This document shows, one piece after another, positions 17,811-24,590 of a stretch of DNA of 64,000 nt. Each line of letters starts with the position of its first letter. Positions within the stretch are counted from its first letter, which is position 1. Origin of the DNA: Alphaproteobacteria bacterium (GTDB taxonomy: Bacteria > Pseudomonadota > Alphaproteobacteria > UBA9219 > RFNS01). Made by a program: the position numbers and the translations under genes. Location of the stretch: assembly GCA_037200005.1 (NCBI GenBank), contig JBBCGY010000002.1, positions 62,001 through 126,000 on the forward strand, in the 5' to 3' direction. Below the pieces are notes generated by a model, which worked only from the letters and a program-made list of their open reading frames with translations, searched no databases and was not told the origin of the DNA.

Positions 17811-18503
17811 GTGCGCCGTTTCTGGAAAATAGCTTCCGTCATCCCGCTGCCGGAAGGGTACGGCATCGCACTGGACGGCAAGGTGCTGAAAACGCCTATC
17901 GGGCATGATTATTTGTGTCCAACCGAGACATTGGCGCAGGCGATTGCCGGGGAATGGAACGCGGTTGCCGGAAAGATCGTCCCGCGATCCATGCCCATGA
18001 CGCAATTCGCCGCCACCAGCCTGGATATCACGGCGGCGCAAAGACCCGTGATCATCGATCAAGTCGCCGCCTATGCGGAAACCGACATGCTGTGTTATCG
18101 CGCCGTGGAGCCGCCCGCGCTCGTCGAACGGCAGCATGAAATCTGGCAGCCCTATCTCGATTGGGCGGCCGTTCAATTCGGCGCTTCCCTCAAGACCGCG
18201 ACCGGCATCGGCCATGTGCCGCAGGATACGTCTGCCGTGGGCGCATTACGGCAAGCTATCGAAGCTCTCGACGATTTCCGCCTGACGGCTTTGCAGAATG
18301 CGGCCAGCGCGACCGGCTCGCTTATCCTGGGCTTCGCGCTCACGCAGCATTGGCGCGGCGTGGAGGATATTTTTGCCGCCGCCGAACTCGATGCCGATTA
18401 TCAGGCGGAAAAATGGGGCGGCGACGATGAAACCCGCGCGCGGCAGGAGGCCGTTAAGGCCGAATTATCCGCGATAGCGCGGTTTGCGGGGCTGATTGAG
18501 TAA
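17811..18503 (+). CDS. ATP12 family chaperone
   Basis: The 230-residue protein is a homologue of mitochondrial Atp12, which helps assemble the F1-ATPase alpha subunit. Recognisable parts are the N-terminal RRFWKIASV and YGIALDGKVLKTP strand region, IAGEWNAVAGKIVP, the helical MPMTQFAATSLDI segment, and the C-terminal ALTQHWRGVEDIFAAAELD helix. The start is a GTG one base after the stop of the AsmA-like gene. ATP12 genes beside an RluA-type synthase are common in alphaproteobacteria. In bacteria the role is inferred from the mitochondrial protein. Confidence 0.92.
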   Translation: MRRFWKIASVIPLPEGYGIALDGKVLKTPIGHDYLCPTETLAQAIAGEWNAVAGKIVPRSMPMTQFAATSLDITAAQRPVIIDQVAAYAETDMLCYRAVEPPALVERQHEIWQPYLDWAAVQFGASLKTATGIGHVPQDTSAVGALRQAIEALDDFRLTALQNAASATGSLILGFALTQHWRGVEDIFAAAELDADYQAEKWGGDDETRARQEAVKAELSAIARFAGLIE

Positions 18504-18532
18504 TTGCCATCCTCGCGGCCATTGATTACATT
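18504..18532 (+). promoter_or_regulatory. sigma70-type promoter for a structured RNA
   Basis: TTGCCA (18504-18509), a 17-base spacer and TACATT (18527-18532) start directly after the ATP12 stop. The predicted transcript start is near 18539. Confidence 0.5.
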
Positions 18533-18538
18533 CCATGC

Positions 18539-18760
18539 AGGACGGCGAAAGCTGTTTTAGAACGGCAAACCCGTTCGGGGGCTTTGAAACCCTCACTAGC
18601 GAGCTACTTGTGCATCAGCTCGTAAATCCGATGTGCCTCTCGACCATCCGGTCGGGGTGGCGGCGGAATATAATAGCGCGAGCGAATACGCTGCGCCGTT
18701 CTAGTGCGGTTTCAAACACCCCGATCACCAGGGAATCTTCCCTGGTGATCGTTTTGTTTC
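18539..18760 (+). ncRNA. candidate independent structured RNA, about 220 nt
   Basis: Between a promoter and a strong terminator lies a gene-free stretch with a long-range stem. CGGGG, TTTGAAAC and CACTAG (about 18575-18599) pair with CTAGTG, GTTTCAAA and CCCCG (about 18701-18723), 19 base pairs in three blocks separated by small internal loops. Inside are a hairpin CGAGCT/AGCTCG (18600-18622), a hairpin CGACC/GGTCG (about 18641-18654) and a weaker stem around GCGC at 18676-18697. A further hairpin, GAACGG/CCGTTC (18560-18576), lies at the 5' side and competes for a few bases. I could not match it to 6S, tmRNA, SRP RNA, RNase P RNA or a known riboswitch. Confidence 0.5.
18723..18760 (+). terminator. 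intrinsic terminator
   Basis: GATCACCAGGGAA (18723-18735) pairs perfectly with TTCCCTGGTGATC (18738-18750) and is followed by GTTTTGTTTC. This is the strongest terminator-like hairpin in the window. It would end the RNA starting near 18539 and separates it from the small gene at 18773. Confidence 0.8.
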
Positions 18761-18772
18761 AGGGGGTAAACC

Positions 18773-18994
18773 GTGGCGGACGACCGGAAAAACAAAGACA
18801 GGAACCAATTGCTGGCCGAGGCTCTGCGGGAAACGGTTGACGGTCCGGCGGTCATTGCGCGCGAATTACGCCTGATGGCGGCGGCAAAGGACGATATCTA
18901 TAAGCGTTTCCGGACGGCATCGCCCTGGATCAAGAATGTCTGGCACGCGGCGGCGGATATGCTGGAAGAATGCGGCCGTCGCCATGGACGATAG
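18773..18994 (+). CDS. small hypothetical protein, 73 aa
   Basis: The start is a GTG with an AGGGGG ribosome site seven bases upstream. The product is a charged, probably all-helical cytosolic protein (ADDRKNKDRNQLLAEALRE at the start, then RELRLMAAAKDDIYKRF). No family is recognised. It follows the terminator of the candidate RNA by only 12 bases, so expression would need readthrough or an internal promoter; an attenuation arrangement is possible. Four bases after its stop lies half of a palindromic repeat (18999-19015). Confidence 0.5.
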   Translation: MADDRKNKDRNQLLAEALRETVDGPAVIARELRLMAAAKDDIYKRFRTASPWIKNVWHAAADMLEECGRRHGR

Positions 18995-18998
18995 ATCT

Positions 18999-19015
18999 GC
19001 CGGGAATGACGGCTT
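18999..19015 (+). repeat. half copy of the palindromic repeat
   Basis: GCCGGGAATGACGGCTT matches the right arm of the copy at 8537-8585. The left arm and inner stem are missing, so this is a remnant or a chance match of a short GC-rich word. Confidence 0.4.
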
Positions 19016-19024
19016 TGACGACTA

Positions 19025-19801
19025 TTACTCTTCATACGCCGCGGAAGTCGGCAGCGTCGAAATCACGCCAAGCCGCTTGTTCCGGTATTGCAGATAGACG
19101 CTGCGCATCTGGGCGTAGAAGTCGATCGAGCCTTTTTTCAGCTCGTCGATATCGTCGATATGGCGCTCGCGCTTGACGAGGGCGCCGACGCCGGTGCTGA
19201 CGTAATCATAGGCGTTCGACGTCGATGCCGGGCCGATGCCCGCGATGTAACCCCAGGGCGTCATGGCCATGTCCACGCCCATGCCGATGCCGTCGCGCAC
19301 GGTCGAGGGGCCGAAGAGCGGCAGAACGAGATACGGTCCCTGTCCCACGCCCCAGGTATGAAGCGTCTGGCCGAAATCGGCGGAAGTCGATTTCCAGCCG
19401 ATTTCCTTGCCCGCGATGTCCCACATGCCGCCGACTCCGGCCGTGGAATTGACGACCAGGCGGCCCAAGGTGATTCCAGCGTCCGTCGCGCGGCCCTGCA
19501 TCAGGCTGTTGGCGAACACGACCGGCTCGCCCATATTGTCGATAATGCCGCCGACCCGGTCACGGACGAATTCGGGAACGAAGAAGCGGTACATCTCGGC
19601 CAGCGGGCGGAACAGCAGGCGGTCGAAGAAATCATTGACGTCGAATACGACGCGGTTGACCGGCTCAAACGGATCATGGCTTGCATCGGATACGAATTCG
19701 TCGCGGCTGTCGCTTTTCGCCGGATCGCTGGCGCAACCGGTTATGCCGAAGCCGAGGCATAGGACGAGAACGGTAACCCGAAGGAGATTCATGGAGCGCA
19801 T
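19025..19801 (-). CDS. mlaA: MlaA (VacJ) outer-membrane lipoprotein
   Basis: MlaA sits in the outer membrane and removes phospholipids from its outer leaflet for retrograde transport. The 258-residue protein starts with a lipoprotein signal peptide ending in the lipobox ITGCA (Cys23). Family motifs follow: DPFEPVNRVVFDVNDFFD, VNSTAGVGGMWD, FGQTLHTWGVGQGPYLVLP and GPSTVRDGIG. The C-terminus is about 30 residues longer than E. coli MlaA, as is common in alphaproteobacteria. No mlaBCDEF genes are visible; instead it is 39 bases downstream of hpnN on the same strand, suggesting a shared role in lipid traffic. Confidence 0.95.
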   Translation of the reverse strand: MRSMNLLRVTVLVLCLGFGITGCASDPAKSDSRDEFVSDASHDPFEPVNRVVFDVNDFFDRLLFRPLAEMYRFFVPEFVRDRVGGIIDNMGEPVVFANSLMQGRATDAGITLGRLVVNSTAGVGGMWDIAGKEIGWKSTSADFGQTLHTWGVGQGPYLVLPLFGPSTVRDGIGMGVDMAMTPWGYIAGIGPASTSNAYDYVSTGVGALVKRERHIDDIDELKKGSIDFYAQMRSVYLQYRNKRLGVISTLPTSAAYEE

Positions 19802-19840
19802 GTGTGCCGTCGCGAAAAAAATCGAAAAGCAGAAGGGATA

Positions 19841-22414
19841 TTACACGATATTTGGTTTAACCCGTCTTAACAGCGCAGGCAATAAGAAACATGTGCAGAA
19901 TAAAGCGTAGAGCAGGGCAATTGTTAAAATTATTCCCATACTTGCGGTCCCTTTATGGGCCGATAGCGCCAGGGAGCCGAAGGCCACCAGCGTGGTCGAG
20001 GCGCTGAAAACGACCGCCCGCGCCATGCTCGATTGCAGGAAATCATCGCCTCCGGCGCGCCAGTACGTGACGAAATAAATCGCGAAGGAGACGCCCAGGC
20101 CGAGCAGCAGCGGCAGCCCGATGATATTGGCGAAATTAATCGGAATATGCGCTAAAACGCTGGTCGCCAGCGTAAGGAGCGCGGCGAGCACGAGCGGCAT
20201 CAATACCGCCAGCGCGTCGAAAATCCGGCGCAGGCTGACGAGCAATAATCCGGCGATGACGGCCATGGCAGTGAGGGCGGCGCTGACGAAAGCATGCACG
20301 ACGGTATTGCCCGATTCGGCTATCGAAATCGTCGTGCCGCCCGCGCCGGGGAACACAGTTTTGATCGCGTGATTAAAACGCAACAGATTTTCAGGATCGC
20401 GCGGATTGTCCTTCGGATAGATTTCAATTCGGGTTTTTCCGTCCGGCGCGACCCAGTCTTCGAGCAGTTCCGGGGGGAGATTCGCACTCGTCACGGCTTG
20501 CGCGGCGAGCAAATCGCGAATCATGACGAGCTGCGGGCTTAATCCGGACAGCAGGGCGTCCTGAAGGGCGAACAGTTGGTTCGCGTCATTTTGCATCGGC
20601 TGCAGGATGTCGGCGAGTTCCCCGGCCACGGGAAGCTGCTCCCGGACGCTGCCCAGCATGCCCGCGAATTGCGCCGTCGCCTGCACCAGATCGTCCGCGC
20701 GCGGCGGCGGCGCGAAATCGATCGGGGTCAGCGTTGCCGTGAGAATCATCTGCGTGTCCCGCAGCATTTGCAGTTTCGGTTCCTGGTCTTCCGGAACGAA
20801 ACTGTTCGCGGTCATTACGCGCGCCACTTCGGGCAAAGCACGCAGCCGGGCGGCGATTTCTTCGGCCTGTGCCTGCTCTGGAGCCAGGATTTGCGCGGTG
20901 TAAGGGGTGCTTTCGAGGTTCTTGGCAAGATCGAACAGCGTAGCGACCGATTCGGTCTTGGGGTCTTTCAGATTCAGCGGGTCGAAATCGAACCGCAATT
21001 GCGTCGTGACGCCGATGCAGGCGACCGCGATACCGGAAGCGGCCACGATGACCGCGATCCTGTGGCGCTGCAGGAAACCGTTCAAAGGCGCGGCCCAGCG
21101 GAAGCCGACGGATTCCTGCTCCGCAGGCGGCTTGAAGATCGCGATCAGCGCGGGCAGCAGCGTGATATTGCATAGCAGCGCGATAATCATGCCCGCGCCC
21201 GCGATCAGGCCGAGTTCGGCCACGCCCGCGTAATCGGTCGGGGTAAAAGCCAGAAATCCGGCAGCGGTGCTGGCGGCGGCAAGCGCCAACGGCAGGGCGA
21301 TCACCCGCGCGGTGGCGGAAAGGGCTTCGGACAATTCAGGATGATGGAAATGCTGGTCGCGGAACCGGACGCCGAACTGAATGCCGAAATCTACTGCGAT
21401 GCCGATGAACATCACGGCGAAGGCGACCGAAATCAAATTGAGCGAGCCGATGGCTGCGATCCCGAACGCCGTCGTCGCCACCAGTCCCGCGCCGAGCGTC
21501 AGCAGGATCGGCACGACGATGCGCAGCGATTTCAGCGCCAAGATCAGCAGCGTGCCGACCAGTATCAGCGATCCGAGGGCGGCTATTCCCATGCCGTCGG
21601 CGATGCTGGAAAATTCTTCGTCATTGAGTGCCACCGAACCGGTGAGCCGCACTTGCAGTCCCGGTTGCCGGTCGAATCCGGATTCTTTGGCCATCATCCG
21701 CACCGCGCTGGTCGCTGCTGCGCCGGGCGACAAAGCCGCGTAGTCGAGAACGGGCTGCGCCATGATAAAGCGGCGCAGACCATGCGGATCGGGCGCAGCG
21801 CCACCGCTTAGAAAGCTTTGCCAGTCCAGCTTGACGGGCTGTCCGTTTTTGACGGACGCGGCGGAGGCGGCGATTTTTTCCAGTACCGGGACGAACTGCT
21901 CCGGCTTGGCGGCGCCTTGCTTGAAGCCCATCAGCATCATGTTGAGCGCGCGGAACAGCCCGCGCAGGCTTTGATCCGCCGCCAGCGCGCCCAGCATCGG
22001 CTGCGCCCGCATCAGGCTGTCGATGGTATCGGCCAGCTTCGCTTGATCCAGATACAGCAGGCCGTTCTGCCTGAAGAAGGGCAGGACGTCCGGACGGCGC
22101 ACGGTCTTGAACAGGTCCTTGCGCTCGCTCATGCGCGCGGCCAGCGTCGCGGCGGCGATTTCAGTCTGCGCCGCGTCCTGCCCGTCGATCACGACGACCA
22201 GCAGATCATTGCGCGCCGGAAAGGATTTCTCGATTTCCTTTTCCTGTTGCCGCCACTCGAGGTTTTCGGAAAGCAGCGTATTCACGTCGGTATTCATGCG
22301 GAAATGCGCCGTCGCGTACCAGCCGCAGAAACCGGTCAGCAGAACGAACAGCAGCGCGACCGCCCAGGCGTAGCGGCGGCAGAGATCGACGAGAGTGGCG
22401 ATGGGAAAAATCAT
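19841..22414 (-). CDS. hpnN: HpnN-type RND lipid (hopanoid) transporter
   Basis: This 857-residue membrane protein has the RND layout: a first helix (about residues 15-35), a periplasmic domain, a six-helix bundle (about 275-435), a second helix at 450-470, a second periplasmic domain, and a closing bundle (about 700-850). HpnN in Rhodopseudomonas moves hopanoids to the outer membrane. Typical segments are FRMNTDVNTLLSENLEWRQ near 38-56 and FIGIAVDFGIQFGVRFRD in the fourth helix region. The mlaA gene follows. Hopanoid biosynthesis genes are not in the window, so hopanoid as substrate is an inference from family. Confidence 0.88.
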   Translation of the reverse strand: MIFPIATLVDLCRRYAWAVALLFVLLTGFCGWYATAHFRMNTDVNTLLSENLEWRQQEKEIEKSFPARNDLLVVVIDGQDAAQTEIAAATLAARMSERKDLFKTVRRPDVLPFFRQNGLLYLDQAKLADTIDSLMRAQPMLGALAADQSLRGLFRALNMMLMGFKQGAAKPEQFVPVLEKIAASAASVKNGQPVKLDWQSFLSGGAAPDPHGLRRFIMAQPVLDYAALSPGAAATSAVRMMAKESGFDRQPGLQVRLTGSVALNDEEFSSIADGMGIAALGSLILVGTLLILALKSLRIVVPILLTLGAGLVATTAFGIAAIGSLNLISVAFAVMFIGIAVDFGIQFGVRFRDQHFHHPELSEALSATARVIALPLALAAASTAAGFLAFTPTDYAGVAELGLIAGAGMIIALLCNITLLPALIAIFKPPAEQESVGFRWAAPLNGFLQRHRIAVIVAASGIAVACIGVTTQLRFDFDPLNLKDPKTESVATLFDLAKNLESTPYTAQILAPEQAQAEEIAARLRALPEVARVMTANSFVPEDQEPKLQMLRDTQMILTATLTPIDFAPPPRADDLVQATAQFAGMLGSVREQLPVAGELADILQPMQNDANQLFALQDALLSGLSPQLVMIRDLLAAQAVTSANLPPELLEDWVAPDGKTRIEIYPKDNPRDPENLLRFNHAIKTVFPGAGGTTISIAESGNTVVHAFVSAALTAMAVIAGLLLVSLRRIFDALAVLMPLVLAALLTLATSVLAHIPINFANIIGLPLLLGLGVSFAIYFVTYWRAGGDDFLQSSMARAVVFSASTTLVAFGSLALSAHKGTASMGIILTIALLYALFCTCFLLPALLRRVKPNIV

Positions 22415-22420
22415 ATGAAT

Positions 22421-22915
22421 TTACTTGCCACTCTTCCCATGCCCTTCGCTCAGCGGTATGCCCGGCGCGTTTTTGATGTTCTTGACGACCAGTGTCGAGC
22501 GGATTTTGGTCACGCGCGGCGCGGCCATGATCTGCGTGGTCAGGAATTTCTGATAGGATTCCCAGCTTTCGGCGACGACTTTCAGCAAAACATCGGCGTC
22601 GCCGGTGGTCAGATAGCTTTCGCGCACCATCGGCCAGGTTTGCAGCAGCCGCGCGAATTCGGCTAAATCGGATTCGTTGTGGCTATTGAGGTTAACCTCG
22701 GTGAAAATCGTCACGCCATAGCCCAGCTTGTCCGCCGCAAGCTCGGCGTGATATCTCTTAATGAAACCAGCCTCTTCGAGCGCCTTGACGCGGCGCAGAC
22801 AGGGCGGTGCCGAGATACCGGCTTTCTTGGCCAGTTCGACATTTGTCATGCGCCCGTTTTCCTGTAAGTTGTTCAGGATGCGCATGTCGATGCGGTCAAG
22901 TTTGATGTGCTTCAT
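22421..22915 (-). CDS. Lrp/AsnC family transcriptional regulator
   Basis: The 164-residue protein has the N-terminal winged helix-turn-helix (DRIDMRILNNLQENGRM, then ELAKKAGISAPPCLRRVKAL) and the C-terminal RAM ligand-binding domain with the SYLTTGDADVLLKVVAES segment. Members of this family sense amino acids and form octamers. Length is typical. It lies six bases upstream of hpnN on the same strand, so it may be in one transcript with hpnN and mlaA, and is divergent from the ELM1-like gene. The effector cannot be told from sequence. putA, a classical Lrp-type target in alphaproteobacteria, lies 15 kb away. Confidence 0.92.
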   Translation of the reverse strand: MKHIKLDRIDMRILNNLQENGRMTNVELAKKAGISAPPCLRRVKALEEAGFIKRYHAELAADKLGYGVTIFTEVNLNSHNESDLAEFARLLQTWPMVRESYLTTGDADVLLKVVAESWESYQKFLTTQIMAAPRVTKIRSTLVVKNIKNAPGIPLSEGHGKSGK

Positions 22916-22938
22916 AACTTACACTGGGAACCTTGTTT

Positions 22939-23952
22939 ATGATGCCTGAAGAAGGAAAGACAACTACGCCATCCGGACTGCCCGCGCAACTTTCTTGCTG
23001 GGTCGTTACCGATGGCAAAGTCGGCATGGAAAATCAATGCCTCGGTCTGGTCGAAGCGATAGGGCTGAAACCCATCGTCAAGCGCATACGCTTGCGCAGC
23101 CCATGGCGGCAATTGTCACCCTATCTTCGCCTGGGCAAGCGTTATGCCTTCAGCAGCAAAGGCGATCCCATCGCGCCGCCCTGGCCGGATTTGCTGGTGA
23201 CGACCGGACGTCTTAGCGTTCCGGCGGCGCTTCGGGTGCGCAACGCCAGCAAGCGGCATACGCTGTGCGTCCATATCCAGGACCCGGTGATCGATTCGCG
23301 GCGCTTCGATCTGGTCATCATTCCGCGCCATGACGGCACGACCGGCCCGAACGTCATGACGACGCGCGGCTCGCTGCATCGCGTTTCCGCTTCCATGCTG
23401 GCGGCGGAAGGCGAGAAATTCCGCGCCCAGTTCGCGCATCTGCCGCGCCCCTGGGTCGCGGTGCTGATCGGCGGCGCGAACGCGGTCTATCAGTTTTCGC
23501 CGCGCGAGATGATTCCGCTGTCGGTGCAGCTTGCCGATCTCGCCAAGAATATGCCCGCTAGCCTCATGGTTACGCCTTCGCGCCGTACCGGAGAAGCCAA
23601 CATGGCCGTGCTGCAAGCCGCGCTGCATGACGTGCCCAATTTCGTCTGGGACGGCACGGGGCCCAATCCTTATTATGGCATGCTGGCGCTGGCGGATTAC
23701 GTCATCGTGACCTGCGATTCCGTGAATATGGTGTCCGAAGCCTGTTCGACCGGCAAGCCGGTCTATGTCATCGATCTGCCGGGAGGATCGGAGAAGTTCA
23801 ACCGCTTTCACCAGGCGATTCGCGATGACGGCCTGGCGCGGCCCTTCAAGGGAGTGCTGGAGCCGTTTTCCTACCAGCCGCTCAATGATATGGAACTCGT
23901 GGCGGCGCGGGTGAGGCAGATGCTCCAGGAGAGAGTGGCGGCAGCGGCATGA
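22939..23952 (+). CDS. ELM1/DUF1022 family protein
   Basis: The 337-residue protein belongs to the family named for plant ELM1 (mitochondrial fission), widespread in alphaproteobacteria. Typical segments are CWVVTDGKVGMENQCLGLVEA near the N-terminus, LVIIPRHDGTTGPNVMTTRG, VAVLIGGANAVYQFS and VTCDSVNMVSEACSTGKPVY near the C-terminus. The last two resemble the nucleotide-sugar end of GT-B glycosyltransferases, so a transferase role is possible but untested. ATG at 22939 is chosen; another lies at 22942. Its stop overlaps the start of the next gene by four bases, and the two are probably one operon. Confidence 0.88.
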   Translation: MMPEEGKTTTPSGLPAQLSCWVVTDGKVGMENQCLGLVEAIGLKPIVKRIRLRSPWRQLSPYLRLGKRYAFSSKGDPIAPPWPDLLVTTGRLSVPAALRVRNASKRHTLCVHIQDPVIDSRRFDLVIIPRHDGTTGPNVMTTRGSLHRVSASMLAAEGEKFRAQFAHLPRPWVAVLIGGANAVYQFSPREMIPLSVQLADLAKNMPASLMVTPSRRTGEANMAVLQAALHDVPNFVWDGTGPNPYYGMLALADYVIVTCDSVNMVSEACSTGKPVYVIDLPGGSEKFNRFHQAIRDDGLARPFKGVLEPFSYQPLNDMELVAARVRQMLQERVAAAA

Positions 23953-24590
23953 CGGCGGATATGTTGAATTTGCAGTCTTTGGCGGCGCTGGAGCCGGTTC
24001 GCGAGCCTTTTCCACATCTCATCTTGCCCGGATTCGTGCGCCGCGAGGCGCTTGACGCTATCGAGGCGGATTTTCCTGTCATTGAGCAACCAGGAAGTTT
24101 TCCTTTACCTACATTGAGTTATGGAAAAAACTTCAAGCAGTTTATGAACGAAATCCAGGGGCCGGACATGACCCGGCTCATCAGCGAGAAATTCGGTGTC
24201 GATTTATCCGATCTTCCGACGATGGTCACCGTGCGCGGCCAATGCCGTGCGACCGACGGCCAGATTCACATCGACAGCAAGACCAAGCTGATTACCGTGC
24301 TGATCTATATGAATGGCAAATGGGAACAGCCCGGCGGCCGCCTGCGGCTGCTGCGCTCGCCGGATAATCTTGACGACGCCTTCGCCGAGGTGCCGCCCGA
24401 CCAGGGCACGATGCTGGTGTTCAAAAACCAGCCGAATGCCTGGCATGGCCATGAATCCTTCACTGGACAAAGGCGGGCGATTCAACTCAACTGGGTAACG
24501 GATTCCGGTGTCGTCTTCCGCGAGCAATTCCGGCATCGCATCAGCGCGTTTTTCAAGCAGCTTAATAAAGGCCATTCTTATGCCCCTTAA
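23949..24590 (+). CDS. 2OG-Fe(II) oxygenase
   Basis: The 213-residue protein has the double-stranded beta-helix of 2-oxoglutarate/Fe(II) dioxygenases. The iron ligands are visible as H107-x-D109 in QIHIDSKTKLITVLIY and a distal His in NAWHGHESF (166 or 168), with an Arg for 2-oxoglutarate at 175-176 (GQRRAIQLNW). It hydroxylates an unknown substrate; relatives act on protein prolyl residues or on sugars and lipids. It starts four bases inside the ELM1-like gene and ends 11 bases inside the next gene, so all three are translationally coupled. Confidence 0.85.
   Translation: MTADMLNLQSLAALEPVREPFPHLILPGFVRREALDAIEADFPVIEQPGSFPLPTLSYGKNFKQFMNEIQGPDMTRLISEKFGVDLSDLPTMVTVRGQCRATDGQIHIDSKTKLITVLIYMNGKWEQPGGRLRLLRSPDNLDDAFAEVPPDQGTMLVFKNQPNAWHGHESFTGQRRAIQLNWVTDSGVVFREQFRHRISAFFKQLNKGHSYAP

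Noticed and set aside
18539-18760. The structured RNA as 6S RNA, tmRNA, SRP RNA, RNase P RNA, a retron RNA or a known riboswitch
   Set aside because: None of the conserved sequences of these families is seen (for example GGAAGCA of SRP RNA or GAGGAAAGTCC of RNase P RNA), and there is no reverse transcriptase gene next to it.
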